Notes: generated by a model not told the origin, from the letters alone. A stretch of 61,820 nucleotides of DNA from Roseibium aquae (GCF_008711285.1 NZ_VXDC01000015.1:1-61820); one strand, 5' to 3'. Shown: positions 38,512-49,546, numbered from the stretch's first letter. Program-made: numbers and translations.

Positions 38512-38877
38512 TTATTGAGCCGCTGGGACCTGGGGGCCGGAAGGCTGGCTCTGCTCCTGCAAAGCGTCCAGAATCCCGCCGCCGCCATTGCCATCGCCCG
38601 GAACAGGGACCGTTCCGTCCGCAGCAGGCGTTGCATCGAGAATCGATGACGGACGATCTTCATTCTTCGCGATCAGGCTCAGGCCAAGTGATGTGCAGAA
38701 AAACGCGACGGCGAGGAAAGCGGTCGCCCTGGTCAGCACGTTGGCCGTGCCACGGGTCGAAATGCCGCCGCCACCACCGCCGATTCCGAGTGCGCCCCCT
38801 TCGGAGCGTTGCAGCAGGACGACGAGCACAAGCGCCAGGACAATCATCAAGTGGATGACGATGACTACGGTTTCCAT
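38512..38877 (-). CDS. secG: Preprotein translocase subunit SecG
   Basis: A 121-residue membrane protein with two helices: METVVIVIHLMIVLALVLVVLLQ at the N-terminus and LTRATAFLAVAFFCTSLGLSLI around 50-70. Between them is RSEGGALGIGGGGGGISTRG, the glycine-rich loop typical of SecG, and the tail is low-complexity and proline/glutamine-rich, as usual in alphaproteobacteria. It associates with SecYE to help protein export. Confidence 0.95.
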   Translation of the reverse strand: METVVIVIHLMIVLALVLVVLLQRSEGGALGIGGGGGGISTRGTANVLTRATAFLAVAFFCTSLGLSLIAKNEDRPSSILDATPAADGTVPVPGDGNGGGGILDALQEQSQPSGPQVPAAQ

Positions 38878-38971
38878 CGAATACCAGTTCTTTTCTGCGT
38901 AAGGATGGGGCCTTCTACACCAAGGTCCCGGCCATGGCCACCCTTCGGTTTTCGTTTTCCGTGGGAGGCCG

Positions 38972-39739
38972 TTATTCGGTCACACGGTAGGCGTCGAGGA
39001 TACCGAGAAAATCGTCGGTTTTAAGGCTGGCGCCACCAACCAGAGCCCCGTTCACGTTGGCCACCGCCATCAGCTCTTTCGCATTGCCCGGTTTGACCGA
39101 CCCCCCATACAGGATCCTCATGTCCTTGCCGTGGTCGCCGAAGCTTGCACACAAGCGTGAGCGGATCTCACGGTGCATTTCCTCGACATCGTCCGCCGTC
39201 GGTGTGAGACCGGTTCCGATGGCCCAGACCGGTTCATAGGCGATCACCGTGTTGTCCGATCTCGCACCTTCGGGAACCGAACCCGCAAGTTGACCCGACA
39301 CGACCTCGACGGCCCTGCCCGCCTTGCGTTCTGCCTCCGTCTCCCCAACACAGATGATCGCGGTCAGACCGGCCCGCCAGGCCGCGAGCGCCTTGCCGTT
39401 GACGGACCGGTCGGTTTCCCCGTGATCGGCCCGGCGCTCGGAGTGACCGAGAATGACGGCCCTGGCGCCGCAATCGGCGAGCATCTCGGCCGAAAGATCC
39501 CCGGTGTGCGCCCCGCTGGCCGCCGCATGACAGTCCTGGGCGCCAACCGCGATCCGTTCGCCCACGGCGGCTGCGGCCAAGGAATAGATCAACGTCGCCG
39601 GCGGGCAGATCATGACATCGACGCTCTTCGCCAAGGCGGGCCCGACACCCCGGCACATCTGCGCGAACGTGGCGAGCTGCGCGCGGTGACCATTCATTTT
39701 CCAGTTGCCTGCGACCAGGGGCTTGATCTGCGAGTTCAT
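38972..39739 (-). CDS. tpiA: Triosephosphate isomerase
   Basis: A 255-residue TIM-barrel enzyme interconverting dihydroxyacetone phosphate and glyceraldehyde-3-phosphate. The start at 39739 ([17 protein letters not shown]) matches the family; 94 upstream codons of the longest ORF overlap the divergent gene's leader and are not coding. The active site is intact: Asn/Lys in GNWKMNG, His in ILGHSERR, catalytic Glu in [11 protein letters not shown], and the phosphate-binding [11 protein letters not shown]. It precedes secG and pyrG in the common alphaproteobacterial order. Confidence 0.98.
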   Translation of the reverse strand: MNSQIKPLVAGNWKMNGHRAQLATFAQMCRGVGPALAKSVDVMICPPATLIYSLAAAAVGERIAVGAQDCHAAASGAHTGDLSAEMLADCGARAVILGHSERRADHGETDRSVNGKALAAWRAGLTAIICVGETEAERKAGRAVEVVSGQLAGSVPEGARSDNTVIAYEPVWAIGTGLTPTADDVEEMHREIRSRLCASFGDHGKDMRILYGGSVKPGNAKELMAVANVNGALVGGASLKTDDFLGILDAYRVTE

Positions 39740-39987
39740 CGGGCTTGTTTTCCTCATTCGACCGGGTTCGGCGCTTTGCCGCGACCGTATAGAGCAAAAG
39801 GCAGCCGCAGTTGCAATTCCTGCCCGGTGTTTTCCGATTGTCATGACATTGTGAACCGTGCGCCGCGTCCCTTGCCCCGTGCGCCCTGCCTCTTTATGAT
39901 CCGCGCGCTTCGCCAAGGACGGCAAGCGGTCACGGCCGGACCGATGTCCCGAACGACCAAAGACAAGCAAGAACGACGGGAGACACG

Positions 39988-41883
39988 ATGCTCGACACGC
40001 TGCGCAAGGGCACCGGCACATGGATTGCCAAGATTTTCATCGCCCTTTTGGTCTTTAGCTTCGCCATCTGGGGTGTCGCGGATGTCTTCTCCGGTTTCGG
40101 TCAGAACGTGGCGGCCAAGGTCGGCGACACCGAAGTGTCGACCTTCACCTTCGATCGCGCCTACCGGCAGGAACTCAACCGGTTCGGCCAGCAGTTCGGA
40201 CGCCCGCTGACAAATGCGGAAGGGGCGCAACTCGGCCTGCCACAGCAGGTTCTCGGGACATTGATCGGCCAGGCAGCCCTCAATGAAACCGCTCGCCAGA
40301 TGAACCTTGGCGTTTCCGATGAACGGCTTGCGGGCGACATTCAATCCGACCCGGCGTTCGTCGGGCCCACCGGCACCTATGACCGCACCAGGCTCGCCCA
40401 GATTCTTCGTTCGAATGGCATGACCGAGGACGAATATGTGATCGAGCGCCGCGATGGTCTGAACCGCGAGCAATTGGCGGCCGGTGTTGCCGGCGGGATG
40501 CAGGCGCCGCTTGCCTATCTGGAAGCCTTGCATGTTTTCCAGAACGAATCGCGTGACATTCGCTACATCCGTCTGGAACCGGACGTCCTCGGCGATATCG
40601 AACAGCCGGATGCGGCGGCGTTGGAGGCCTTCTATGAAGAGGCAAAAAGAGAGTTCCGCGCCCCCGAGTACCGCAAAATCGCACTGCTGACCGTTACCGC
40701 AGAGACACTCGCAAATCCGGATGCGATCACCGACGAAGACGCGCGCGCCGATTACGAACGCGATCTCGCACGCTTCTCCCAGCCCGAGCGCCGCCGCGTT
40801 CAGCAGATGGTGTTCCAGGATCCAGCCGAAGCGACGGCCGCAGCCGAGGCCCTAGAATCCGGCACGCCTTTCGAGGAGCTGATGGCCGAACGGAACTTGA
40901 CCGACAGCGACGTCGATCTCGGCCTGATGAGCCGGGCCGACTTTTTGGATGATGCGGTCGGCGACGCGGCCTTCTCTGTCCAGACCGGCCAGACCAGCGA
41001 GCCCGTCGACGGACGTTTTTCGACCGTGATCCTGAATGTGACGGAAGTTATTCCTGCCCGGACGCAGCCATTCGATGAGATTAAGGACCAGATCAAGGCG
41101 GAACTGGCGGAGCGCGAGGCGCAGCGCGAGATTTTGGATCTGTTCGACGAGATCGAGGATGCCCGGGCCGGCGGCGCGCTGTTGAGCGAAATTGCCGAAC
41201 GGTTCGGCCTGACCGTGACCGAGCCCGAGCCGTTCGACCGCAGCGGTCTGACGATGGACGGCGATCAGGCCCGTTTGCCGGATGCGAACGGTCTGATCCC
41301 CGGAACCTTCGATGCGGAAGTCGGGATGGAAACCGATCCGATCCAGCTCCAGTCGGGCGGCTTTGTCTGGTATGAGGTCAATGACGTCATTCCGGCCCGC
41401 GACCGCGATCTGGAGGAAGTGCGCCCCGATGTTGTTGCCGCCTGGCGCGCGGCCGAGATTGCCCGGCGTTTGCAGGAAAAAGCGGAGGCCCTTGTCACAC
41501 GCGTCCAGAACGGCGAGACACTGGATGCGGTGTCCGGCACCGAAGGTCTTGAGATATCGGAAGCCTGGGGCGTGACCCGGACAGCCGGTTTCGGAGGCTT
41601 CGCCGCCGATGCGGTCGATGCGCTGTTCGCCGGACCGCAGGGCACGGCGGCCGCAGTGGCCGCTTCCCAGGCCCCGGCGCGGATCGTCGCGGTCGTTTCC
41701 AGTGTCATGATCCCGCCGTTCAACCCCGACGCGGACGAGATTCAGGCCTTGCTGCCGGAAATGTCCCGCCGTCTGCAGGATTCGATCCTGGGACAATACG
41801 TTGCGGACATCGAGACCCGGGAAGGCGTTGAGATCAACAATGCGTCCATCACCCGGGTCCTCGGCCTGAACAGCACACAGTAA
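39988..41883 (+). CDS. ppiD: SurA/PpiD-type periplasmic folding factor (peptidylprolyl isomerase family)
   Basis: A 631-residue protein with a cytoplasmic N-terminus, one membrane anchor (about 13-34, [22 protein letters not shown]) and a large periplasmic part with a SurA-N-like region ([21 protein letters not shown]) followed by a parvulin-like central region near 260-370. The parvulin part is divergent ([24 protein letters not shown] retains the family shape), so isomerase activity may be weak, as in PpiD. It assists folding of secreted proteins near the Sec exit. It is divergent from tpiA and followed by trpD after 20 bases. Confidence 0.92.
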   Translation: MLDTLRKGTGTWIAKIFIALLVFSFAIWGVADVFSGFGQNVAAKVGDTEVSTFTFDRAYRQELNRFGQQFGRPLTNAEGAQLGLPQQVLGTLIGQAALNETARQMNLGVSDERLAGDIQSDPAFVGPTGTYDRTRLAQILRSNGMTEDEYVIERRDGLNREQLAAGVAGGMQAPLAYLEALHVFQNESRDIRYIRLEPDVLGDIEQPDAAALEAFYEEAKREFRAPEYRKIALLTVTAETLANPDAITDEDARADYERDLARFSQPERRRVQQMVFQDPAEATAAAEALESGTPFEELMAERNLTDSDVDLGLMSRADFLDDAVGDAAFSVQTGQTSEPVDGRFSTVILNVTEVIPARTQPFDEIKDQIKAELAEREAQREILDLFDEIEDARAGGALLSEIAERFGLTVTEPEPFDRSGLTMDGDQARLPDANGLIPGTFDAEVGMETDPIQLQSGGFVWYEVNDVIPARDRDLEEVRPDVVAAWRAAEIARRLQEKAEALVTRVQNGETLDAVSGTEGLEISEAWGVTRTAGFGGFAADAVDALFAGPQGTAAAVAASQAPARIVAVVSSVMIPPFNPDADEIQALLPEMSRRLQDSILGQYVADIETREGVEINNASITRVLGLNSTQ

Positions 41884-41903
41884 GCCGGACTGGCGGGTGG
41901 GGC

Positions 41904-42917
41904 ATGACCACATTCAAGGACTATATCGCGATCGTTGCCGAGGGGCGAAGCTTGAGCGAAGACGAGGCCCGGGCTGCGTTCGACATCATTTTGTCGGGCG
42001 CCGCGACGCCCTCTCAGCTTGGCGGGTTCCTCATGAGCTTGCGGGTGCGCGGCGAGAGCGTGGCGGAGGTCACCGGAGCGGTGGCCACCATGCGGGCGAA
42101 AATGCTTCCCGTCGTCGCCCCGTCAGGCGCGGTCGACATTGTCGGAACGGGAGGCGACAATTCCGGCAGCTACAACATTTCGACCTGCGCGGCCCTGGTG
42201 CTGGCCGGCTGCAGCGTTCCCGTCGCCAAACACGGCAATCGCTCGCTTTCGTCCAAATCCGGGTCGGCGGAAGCCCTTGCGGAGCTTGGCATCAATATCG
42301 ACATCGGGCCGCAACGGATCGCCCAATGCATCGAAAGCGCCGGGATCGGGTTCATGTTCGCGCCGCTGCACCATTCCGCCATGAAGAATGTCGGCCCGAC
42401 ACGAATGGAACTCGGCACCCGAACGATCTTCAATCTTCTCGGGCCGCTTTCCAATCCGGCAAGTGTGCGCCGACAGCTTGTCGGGGTGTTCGCCCGCAAG
42501 TGGGTTGAACCGGTCGCCGAGGCGCTGCGCAATCTGGGTACGGAGCATGCCTGGGTCGTTCACGGTTCCGACGGCATGGACGAGATCACCACCACCGGAC
42601 CGACCTTCGTCACCGAGGTCAAGGACGGTGCCTTGCAGTCCTTTGAAATCACGCCGGACGACGCCGGTCTGCCGATGGCGGCGCTCGCAGAGCTGAAGGG
42701 CGGGGAGCCGGCGGAAAATGCGGCCGCGCTTCGCGGCGTTCTGGACGGAGCCCGCAACGCCTATCGCGATGTGGTGCTCATGAACGCCGCCGGCGCGCTG
42801 ATCGTTGCCGGCAAATGCGCCTCTTTGAAAGAAGGCGTTGCACTGGCTGCCCAAAGCATTGACAGCGGCGCGGCGGCGGACCGCCTGAAGCGGCTTGTCG
42901 CTGCCTCGAACGGATAG
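41904..42917 (+). CDS. trpD: Anthranilate phosphoribosyltransferase
   Basis: A 337-residue enzyme that transfers phosphoribose from PRPP to anthranilate in tryptophan synthesis. Motifs: [14 protein letters not shown] (PRPP pyrophosphate loop), [16 protein letters not shown] (anthranilate/PRPP contact), and [19 protein letters not shown]. trpC, the next step, follows. trpE and trpG, which in many proteobacteria lie directly upstream, are absent here and ppiD occupies that place, as in rhizobia that carry a fused trpE(G) elsewhere. Confidence 0.98.
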   Translation: MTTFKDYIAIVAEGRSLSEDEARAAFDIILSGAATPSQLGGFLMSLRVRGESVAEVTGAVATMRAKMLPVVAPSGAVDIVGTGGDNSGSYNISTCAALVLAGCSVPVAKHGNRSLSSKSGSAEALAELGINIDIGPQRIAQCIESAGIGFMFAPLHHSAMKNVGPTRMELGTRTIFNLLGPLSNPASVRRQLVGVFARKWVEPVAEALRNLGTEHAWVVHGSDGMDEITTTGPTFVTEVKDGALQSFEITPDDAGLPMAALAELKGGEPAENAAALRGVLDGARNAYRDVVLMNAAGALIVAGKCASLKEGVALAAQSIDSGAAADRLKRLVAASNG

Positions 42918-42921
42918 ATTG

Positions 42922-43734
42922 ATGGTCGATATTCTGAAAAAGATCGAGACCTACAAGCGCGCGGAGATCGCGGCGGCGAAGGACGCCGTGCCGCTGGCCG
43001 AACTGAAGGCCAGGTGCCAGGACGTGAGCCCGCCGCGCGGCTTCCACACCGCCTTGAAGGCGAAGATCAATGCCGGGCAATATGCGCTGATCGCCGAAAT
43101 CAAGAAGGCCAGCCCCTCCAAGGGGCTGATCCGCGCGGACTTCGATCCGCCCGGGCTGGCCCGGGCCTATGAGGCCGGGGGGGCCGCCTGCTTGTCGGTC
43201 TTGACCGACACCCCCTCCTTTCATGGCCAGCCCGCGTTTTTAGGCGCAGCCCGCGATGCCGTCTCCCTTCCCGCTCTGCGCAAGGATTTTCTCTACGACA
43301 CCTACCAGGTTCATGAAGCAAGGGCCTGGGGCGCCGATTGCATTTTGATCATACTGGCGGCGGTCGGCGATGCCACGGCAAAGGCGTTGGAAGAAACCGC
43401 GTTCGAACTGGGCATGGATGTGTTGCTGGAAGTGCATGACGCGGCCGAACTGGAGCGCGCCCTCGACCTGAACAGTCCGCTTGTCGGCATCAACAACCGG
43501 AACTTGCGAAATTTCGAGACGCGGTTGGAGACGAGCGAAACGCTGGCCCCGATGGTCCCCACCGACTGCCTGGTGATTGGCGAATCCGGCCTGTTCACGC
43601 CGGACGACCTAGCGCGCATGGCAAGGGTCGGGATCTCGGCCTTCCTGATCGGGGAAAGCCTGATGCGCCAGGACGATGTGGCCGGCGCCACACGCGCGCT
43701 CCTGGCGAATCCTTCCCTGTCAGCGACATCATGA
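42922..43734 (+). CDS. trpC: Indole-3-glycerol phosphate synthase
   Basis: A 270-residue TIM barrel that cyclises carboxyphenylamino-deoxyribulose phosphate to indole-3-glycerol phosphate. The start at 42922 ([16 protein letters not shown]) is 4 bases after the trpD stop and matches the family; the earlier ATG-like start at 42895 overlaps trpD. Active-site segments: [55 protein letters not shown] and [16 protein letters not shown], closing with [12 protein letters not shown]. The stop overlaps moaC (ATGA). Confidence 0.98.
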   Translation: MVDILKKIETYKRAEIAAAKDAVPLAELKARCQDVSPPRGFHTALKAKINAGQYALIAEIKKASPSKGLIRADFDPPGLARAYEAGGAACLSVLTDTPSFHGQPAFLGAARDAVSLPALRKDFLYDTYQVHEARAWGADCILIILAAVGDATAKALEETAFELGMDVLLEVHDAAELERALDLNSPLVGINNRNLRNFETRLETSETLAPMVPTDCLVIGESGLFTPDDLARMARVGISAFLIGESLMRQDDVAGATRALLANPSLSATS

Positions 43735-44261
43735 GGCAGCCCATGACCAGCGGCCCGAAACTGACCCATATCGATGCATCCGGCGCGGCCAACATGGTGG
43801 ACGTGACCGACAAGGATATCACCGACCGCTTTGCCGTGGCCGAGGGCCGGGTCAAGATGCATCCCGAAACGCTCGAACTGATCTGCTCGGGAAGCGCAAA
43901 GAAGGGCGATGTTCTGGCAACCGCCCGTCTTGCCGGTATCATGGCGGCCAAACGGACCCATGAGCTGATCCCACTCTGTCATCCCTTGATGCTGTCCAAG
44001 ATCGGCGTCGAGATCGAGCCCGACGAGACCCTTCCCGGTTTGCGCGTGCGCGCGACCACCAAGGTGACCGGCAAGACCGGCGTGGAGATGGAAGCGCTCA
44101 CCGCCTGCACCGTCGCATGCCTGACCATCTACGACATGGCCAAGGCCGTCGATCGTTTCATGGAAATCGGCGAGATCCGGATGGTCGAAAAATCCGGCGG
44201 AAAGTCCGGCCATTGGCACAATGACACACCGGTGCCGGACAGCGCACCGCGCGGAACCTGA
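43731..44261 (+). CDS. moaC: Cyclic pyranopterin monophosphate synthase
   Basis: A 176-residue enzyme completing cPMP in molybdenum cofactor synthesis, together with Moa[24 protein letters not shown] near the N-terminus, the substrate-binding LIPLCHPL, and [22 protein letters not shown] are the family signatures. The ATG at 43731 overlaps the trpC stop (ATGA); a second ATG at 43743 ([11 protein letters not shown]) would also fit. The Mo-cofactor made here would serve the CoxL-type hydroxylase encoded at 46456-48819. Confidence 0.97.
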   Translation: MRQPMTSGPKLTHIDASGAANMVDVTDKDITDRFAVAEGRVKMHPETLELICSGSAKKGDVLATARLAGIMAAKRTHELIPLCHPLMLSKIGVEIEPDETLPGLRVRATTKVTGKTGVEMEALTACTVACLTIYDMAKAVDRFMEIGEIRMVEKSGGKSGHWHNDTPVPDSAPRGT

Positions 44262-44266
44262 TCCCG

Positions 44267-45472
44267 ATGAGCCTGATGCCGGTTTCCGAAGCCCTGAAGC
44301 GGTTGCTCGACGGCGTTGATCCGCTCGGCACCGAATGGACCGACCTGGCACAGGCGAACGGGCGCACGCTTGCAACGGATCTGGTCTCGACCCGCACGCA
44401 GCCGCCCTTCGCCGCCTCCGCCATGGATGGCTACGCGGTCCGGCATGAGGACACGACCCAACCGGCGGCCCGGTTGAAAGTGATCGGCGAAGCGCCCGCT
44501 GGACATGCCTTTTCCGGGGTCGTGGGACCGGGGGAAACCGTTCGCATCTTCACCGGCGCCCCGCTGCCGGAGGGCGCCGACACGATCCTGATCCAGGAAA
44601 ATGCCGAGCGGTCCGGGGACAGCATCCTGGTGCGGGAGGCGCCCTTGAAAGGCGTCTTCGTCCGGCCTGCGGGGCTGGATTTCGCCGAAGGCGAAACGCT
44701 GATTTGCGCGCCGAAGCGGCTGAATTACAGGGATCTGGCTCTGGCCGCGGCGATGAACCATGCCCGCCTGCCGGTCAGACGGCGGCCAAAGGTCGCCATA
44801 CTCGCCACCGGCGACGAACTGGTCCGGCCGGGCGGCGATCCAAGGCCGGATCAGATCATCGCCTCGAACCATGCGGGCATTACCGCGCTGGTGGAGGACT
44901 GCGGCGGATCTCCGCTTGATCTGGGCATTTCGAAGGACGATCCGGTGGAGCTGGCCGGCCATATCCGCCGTGCCATCGAGGCAAGGGCCGATGTTCTGGT
45001 TACCCTCGGCGGGGCGTCCGTGGGCGATCATGACCTCGTTCAGGAGGTTCTTGGAGCCGAAGGCATGGACCTCGCCTTCTGGCGCATCGCCATGCGCCCC
45101 GGCAAGCCGCTGATGGCGGGCCGTCTGGGCCAGACAAAGGTGCTGGGCCTTCCGGGCAATCCGGTCTCGAGCCTGGTGTGCAGCCTTCTGTTTCTAAAGC
45201 CCCTCATCGCCCGGATGAACGGCCTTCCAGACGAAAACGCCGGTGAGCGGGATGGGGTGCTGGGAGCAGATCTCGGTCCCAACGACCGCCGGCAGGATTA
45301 TGTGCGGGCCGTCCTGGAGACCCGGGCCGGCGGTGCCCTGGTTGTCACCCCCTTTGCCAAGCAGGACAGTTCGATGCTGGCGCTTCTGGCGAGATCCGGC
45401 GCCCTGATCGTCCGCCCACCGCACGCGCCAGCGGCAAAAGCCGGCGAAACGGTGCGCTTCTTGCCGCTATAG
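44267..45472 (+). CDS. moeA: Molybdopterin molybdenumtransferase
   Basis: A 401-residue protein inserting molybdate into adenylated molybdopterin. Features: PPFAASAMDGYAVRHED (domain III signature), VRIFTGAPLPEGADTILIQE, the GTP/MPT-binding region VAILATGDELVRPGGDP with TLGGASVGDHD, and LPGNPVSSLVCSLLFL. It starts 5 bases after moaC. In related genomes lexA often follows; here the next genes are on the opposite strand and unrelated, so the conserved order ends at this point. Confidence 0.97.
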   Translation: MSLMPVSEALKRLLDGVDPLGTEWTDLAQANGRTLATDLVSTRTQPPFAASAMDGYAVRHEDTTQPAARLKVIGEAPAGHAFSGVVGPGETVRIFTGAPLPEGADTILIQENAERSGDSILVREAPLKGVFVRPAGLDFAEGETLICAPKRLNYRDLALAAAMNHARLPVRRRPKVAILATGDELVRPGGDPRPDQIIASNHAGITALVEDCGGSPLDLGISKDDPVELAGHIRRAIEARADVLVTLGGASVGDHDLVQEVLGAEGMDLAFWRIAMRPGKPLMAGRLGQTKVLGLPGNPVSSLVCSLLFLKPLIARMNGLPDENAGERDGVLGADLGPNDRRQDYVRAVLETRAGGALVVTPFAKQDSSMLALLARSGALIVRPPHAPAAKAGETVRFLPL

Positions 45473-45537
45473 ACGGCCCCCACAACAGCCGCGGCCCCGG
45501 TCCGCCGATTGGGATCCACAAGTCCCGAACAATCAAA

Positions 45538-45561
45538 AAAGGCCGCCCGAAGACGGCCTTT
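45538..45561 (-). terminator. Terminator of the cox-like operon, between convergent genes
   Basis: AAAGGCCG (45538-45545), 8-base loop, CGGCCTTT (45554-45561). On the minus strand the stem is followed by six T residues in total (CCTTTTTTGATT), so it best serves the minus-strand coxM gene ending at 45584. It may also end moeA transcripts from the other side. Confidence 0.85.
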
Positions 45562-45583
45562 CCAATCTCTTCTTGGGCGCCTC

Positions 45584-46384
45584 TCAGCCGGCGGCCGCAA
45601 CGGCGCGCTTGGCCATGACCGTCACCAGGTTCGCCCGGTAGGCGTTTGAGCCATGGATGTCGGACAAGAGCCCGTCGGCATCGACAGAGATGCCGGCCAC
45701 CGCTTCCGGCGTGAAATTGGCGGCGAGCGCCGCTTCCATTTCCGCGCTGCGGAACACGCCATTCTGTCCGGCGCCCGTGACTGCGACCCGGACGGTACCG
45801 TCCCCATGCCGGGCAACAAAGACACCGGCCATGGCGTAGCGGGAGGCCGGGTTGGGGTATTTGGCATAGGCCGACTTTTCCGCCACCGGAAAAGACACGG
45901 ACAGAACGATCTCGTCCTCATCAAGCGCGGTCTCGAACATGCCCGTGAAGAACTCCTCGGCGGACAGCTTGCGCTTTGTCGTCGATATGGTCGCGTTCAA
46001 CGCCACCAGCGCCGACGGGTAATCGGCCGCCGGATCGTTGTTGGCGATCGAACCTCCGAGCGTGCCCATGTGACGAACGGCCGGATCGCCAATCCCGCCG
46101 GCGAGCTTGGCAAGTCCGGGGATCCGGGCCTTGACCAGATCGGAGCCTGCGACTTCGGCATGGGTTGTGGCGGCCCCGATCGAGATGGCGTTGCCATCCT
46201 CGCAGATGCCGTGCATGTCGGCGATCCGGCTGACATCGATCAGGTCGCTGGGCGCGGCCAGACGCTGTTTCATGGTCGGCAAAAGAGTTTGACCGCCGGA
46301 CAGGATCTTCGGGTCATCAGCGCCGCCCAAAAGCGCGACTGCATTTTCGACACTCTCGGCGCGGTGATAGGTCGTTTCATACAT
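45584..46384 (-). CDS. coxM: Molybdenum hydroxylase FAD subunit (CoxM-like)
   Basis: A 266-residue FAD-binding subunit of a xanthine-oxidase-family hydroxylase. FAD motifs: KILSGGQTLLPTMKQRLA (26-43) and MGTLGGSIANNDPAADYP (106-123), matching the AGGHSLLP and TIGGD/S patterns of CoxM. It passes electrons from the 2Fe-2S subunit to an external acceptor. Last gene of the coxG-coxS-coxL-coxM set, 71 bases after coxL. Confidence 0.95.
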   Translation of the reverse strand: MYETTYHRAESVENAVALLGGADDPKILSGGQTLLPTMKQRLAAPSDLIDVSRIADMHGICEDGNAISIGAATTHAEVAGSDLVKARIPGLAKLAGGIGDPAVRHMGTLGGSIANNDPAADYPSALVALNATISTTKRKLSAEEFFTGMFETALDEDEIVLSVSFPVAEKSAYAKYPNPASRYAMAGVFVARHGDGTVRVAVTGAGQNGVFRSAEMEAALAANFTPEAVAGISVDADGLLSDIHGSNAYRANLVTVMAKRAVAAAG

Positions 46385-46455
46385 TTACTGGGTCTCCCCG
46401 TTCCGGTCCGCCGCACCGCGTTTGGGCGGTGGGCAGGACCTTGACTTTAAAGTTC

Positions 46456-48819
46456 TTATTCGGCGGCCATTTTCATCTGGGCCCGGCAGAGCTGCCACAC
46501 TTTTTCAGGTGTCGCCGGCATGTCCAGGGCGTTGTTTTCGATGGCATCCGTGATGGCGTTGATCACCGCGGGCGGAGAACCGATGGCCCCCGCCTCACCG
46601 CAGCCCTTCATGCCCAGCGGGTTGCCCGGACACAGCGTCTCATGGGTCGACAACTGGAACTGCGCCGGAAGATCATCCGCGCGCGGCATGCAGTAATCCA
46701 TGTAGGACGCGGTGATCAGCTGGCCGCTGTCATCATAGGTGGCGTTTTCCAGAAGCGCCTGGCCGATGCCCTGGGTCAGTCCGCCATGCACCTGGCCTTC
46801 GACGATCATCGGATTGATGATCTTTCCGAAATCGTCGGCGGCGACGAAATCGATGATCTCCGTCTTGCCGGTTTCCGGGTCGACTTCCACCTCGCAGATA
46901 TAGGTGCCTGCCGGGAAGGTGAAGTTGGTCGGATCGTAAAACGCTCCCTCCTTCAAGCCCGGCTCCATGCCCTCGGGCAGATTGTGGGCGGTGTAGGCGG
47001 CCAGAGCCACCTCCGTGAAGGAAAGTTTCTTGTCGGTACCGGCCACTTTGAGCTCGCCGCCCTCGATCTGGATGTCGCCTTCGGCGGCCTCCATGAGATG
47101 AGCGGCGATTTTCTTGGCCTTGGCTTCGACCTTGTCGAGCGCCTTGACAATGGCGGACATGCCGACCGCGCCGGACCGGGAACCATAGGTTCCCATGCCG
47201 AACTGAACCTTGTCGGTGTCGCCGTGAACGATGGAAACCGCATCCATATCAAGGCCGAAACGCTCGGAAATCAGCTGGGCGAATGTCGTCTCGTGCCCTT
47301 GGCCATGGCTGTGCGACCCCGTCAGAACCTCGATCGTTCCAACCGGATTGACCCGCACCTCGGCCGATTCCCACAAGCCGACGCCGGCCCCCAGCGATCC
47401 GACGGCCGCTGACGGTGCGATCCCGCAGGCTTCGATATAGCAGGAGAACCCGATGCCACGCAGCTTGCCACGGCTGGCGGCCTCCGCCTTGCGGGCCGGG
47501 AAACCGGCGTAGTCGATTGCCTTCATCGCGGCGTCGAGCGTCGTGTCATAATCGCCGGCGTCGTAGCACATGATGACCGGCGTCTGATGGGGGAAGGACC
47601 TGATGAAGTTCTTGCGGCGGAACTCGGCCGGATCCATGCCGATTTCACGGGCCGCCGTCTCCATCATGCGCTCGAGGAGATAGGTCGCCTCCGGCCGGCC
47701 CGCGCCGCGATACGCATCGACAGGCACGGTGTTGGTGTAGACCGCCTTCACATTCGCGTGGATCGCCGGAATGTTGTATTGGCCCGACAGAAGCGTCGCG
47801 TAGAGATAAGTCGGCACGGACGACGAGAACAACGACATGTAGGCGCCGAGATTGGCGACCGTCTTGACCCGCAGGCCGGTGATGTTGTGGTCCGCGTCCA
47901 GCGCCATCTCGGCGACCGAACGGTGGTCGCGGCCATGAGCGTCGGTGAGGAACGCCTCGGTCCTGTCGCAGACCCATTTCACCGGCCGCCCGACCCGCTT
48001 GGACGCCCACAGGCACACCATCTCTTCGGGGTAGATATAGATCTTGGACCCGAAGCCACCGCCGACATCGGGGGCGATCACCCGGAGTTTGTGCTCGGGT
48101 GCCACATTGTAGAATGCGGACAGAACGAGGCGCGCGACATGCGGGTTCTGCGACGTCGTATAGAGCGTATAGTGCTCTTCCGCCGTGTCGTAGACCGCAA
48201 GGGCCGCACGCGGCTCCATGGGGTTCGGCGCCAGGCGGTTGTTGTGGATCTCCATCGTGGTGACATGAGCAGCGCTGTCGAAGGCGGCATTGGCCGCCGC
48301 TTCGTGACCGATCTCCCAGTCATAGATGAGGTTGTTCGGCGCTTCCGGGTGAAGCTGCGGCGCGCCCTCTTCCAAGGCTGCGACCGGATCGATCACCGCA
48401 TCCAGTTCCTCATACTCGACCATCACCGCTTCGGCCGCGTCCTTGGCCTGGGCGGCGGTGTCGGCCACAACGACGGCCACGGCCTGCCCCACGTGACGCA
48501 CGATTTCGGGCTCAAGGGCGCGCCAAGCGCCCATGTTCATCGGGGAGCCGTCCTTGGAATGAATCATCCAGCCGCAGATCAGATTGCCGATGCCGTCGCC
48601 CACAAGCTGCTCGCCCGTCAGCACGGCATCCACGCCGGGCATATCGAGCGCCGCGCTGGCATCGATCGACACGATCTTCGCATGAGCATGCGGGGAGCGG
48701 ACGAAGGCCGCGTAGCCCATGCCCGGCACCGTCATGTCGTCAGTGTATTTTCCCTTGCCCGTGATGAAGCGCTTGTCTTCCTTGCGCCTGGCGCGCGCAC
48801 CAATGCCTTCAACGCCCAT
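46456..48819 (-). CDS. coxL: Molybdenum hydroxylase large subunit (form II CoxL-like)
   Basis: A 787-residue molybdopterin-binding catalytic subunit. The start at 48819 ([19 protein letters not shown]) follows GGGAGAGA; the longer ORF is rejected. Conserved elements: GGGFGSK (253-259), the active-site loop AYRGAGR (369-375) and GCGEAG with the catalytic Glu742 (739-744). AYRGAGR is the form II signature; genuine aerobic CO dehydrogenases have AYXCSFR with the Cu-binding Cys. So this enzyme probably hydroxylates an aldehyde or N-heterocycle rather than CO. No coxDEF maturation genes are adjacent. Confidence 0.95.
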   Translation of the reverse strand: MGVEGIGARARRKEDKRFITGKGKYTDDMTVPGMGYAAFVRSPHAHAKIVSIDASAALDMPGVDAVLTGEQLVGDGIGNLICGWMIHSKDGSPMNMGAWRALEPEIVRHVGQAVAVVVADTAAQAKDAAEAVMVEYEELDAVIDPVAALEEGAPQLHPEAPNNLIYDWEIGHEAAANAAFDSAAHVTTMEIHNNRLAPNPMEPRAALAVYDTAEEHYTLYTTSQNPHVARLVLSAFYNVAPEHKLRVIAPDVGGGFGSKIYIYPEEMVCLWASKRVGRPVKWVCDRTEAFLTDAHGRDHRSVAEMALDADHNITGLRVKTVANLGAYMSLFSSSVPTYLYATLLSGQYNIPAIHANVKAVYTNTVPVDAYRGAGRPEATYLLERMMETAAREIGMDPAEFRRKNFIRSFPHQTPVIMCYDAGDYDTTLDAAMKAIDYAGFPARKAEAASRGKLRGIGFSCYIEACGIAPSAAVGSLGAGVGLWESAEVRVNPVGTIEVLTGSHSHGQGHETTFAQLISERFGLDMDAVSIVHGDTDKVQFGMGTYGSRSGAVGMSAIVKALDKVEAKAKKIAAHLMEAAEGDIQIEGGELKVAGTDKKLSFTEVALAAYTAHNLPEGMEPGLKEGAFYDPTNFTFPAGTYICEVEVDPETGKTEIIDFVAADDFGKIINPMIVEGQVHGGLTQGIGQALLENATYDDSGQLITASYMDYCMPRADDLPAQFQLSTHETLCPGNPLGMKGCGEAGAIGSPPAVINAITDAIENNALDMPATPEKVWQLCRAQMKMAAE

Positions 48820-48874
48820 AGTCTCTCTCCCATAATCTTCCCGCTGGGCCGGACCCCGTCCGGTCGGCCGGAAC

Positions 48875-48951
48875 GGAACGCAGTGCGTTCCACCCACTCA
48901 AGCGCGGACTGTACCCGGCCCGGCTATCCGCCGGCCGGCCTTCGCAGTCCG
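48875..48951. repeat. Two nested palindromes between coxS and coxL
   Basis: GGAACGC-AGT-GCGTTCC (48875-48891) is a perfect 7-bp stem, and CGGACTG (48905-48911) pairs with CAGTCCG (48945-48951) around a GGCC-rich interior. Both lie in the 235-base gap between coxS and coxL. They could be stabilising or processing structures in the cox mRNA, or a binding site; nothing else is seen in the gap. Confidence 0.45.
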
Positions 48952-49054
48952 AACGCCGCGCCCTGTGACGGCCCGCAACGGTGCCATTCGATTGCCCGGT
49001 CACCTCCTCATCGGACCGGATCGGCACCCGCAGCGGGTTCGCGCGGCCTTTTCC

Positions 49055-49546
49055 CTATTCGGCGGCTTGCTGCATCCCGGCCATCTCGTCGGAGGCCGCC
49101 TTGATCGCCTTCACGATGTTCTGATAGCCGGTGCACCGGCAGATATTGCCCTCAAGCTCGTGCCGGATGGTCTTTTCGTCGAGGTTTCCAGGTCCATACC
49201 GGTTGATCATGTCCACCGCGCTCATGATCATGCCTGGGGTGCAGAAGCCGCATTGCAAGCCGTGATGCTCCCGGAAAGCGGCTTGAACCGGATGAAGGTT
49301 GGCCCCATTCGCCAATCCCTCGATGGTCACAACATCCGCGCCATCGGCCTGGACGGCCAGAAGCGTGCAGGACTTCACCGCCTTGCCGTTCACATGCACA
49401 ACACAGGCGCCGCATTGCGACGTGTCGCAACCGACATGCGTTCCCGTGAGATTTCGGGTTTCCCGGATGAAGTTCACAAGCAGGGTGCGGTCCTCCACCT
49501 GGCCGCTCACCTTCTTGCCGTTCACACTCATGGATACGTGTGCCAT
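49055..49546 (-). CDS. coxS: Molybdenum hydroxylase iron-sulfur subunit (CoxS-like)
   Basis: A 163-residue protein with two [2Fe-2S] clusters. The start at 49546 ([17 protein letters not shown]) follows GGGAGAGGAG. The plant-ferredoxin-like cluster uses Cys40, 45, 48 and 60 ([14 protein letters not shown]...SC); the second uses Cys99, 102, 136 and 138 ([22 protein letters not shown]). All eight ligands are present. It carries electrons from the Mo centre of CoxL to CoxM. Confidence 0.97.
   Translation of the reverse strand: MAHVSMSVNGKKVSGQVEDRTLLVNFIRETRNLTGTHVGCDTSQCGACVVHVNGKAVKSCTLLAVQADGADVVTIEGLANGANLHPVQAAFREHHGLQCGFCTPGMIMSAVDMINRYGPGNLDEKTIRHELEGNICRCTGYQNIVKAIKAASDEMAGMQQAAE

Noticed and set aside
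46456..48819. Aerobic CO dehydrogenase (true coxL)
   Set aside because: Active-site loop is AYRGAGR, not the Cys-containing AYXCSFR of form I CO dehydrogenase.
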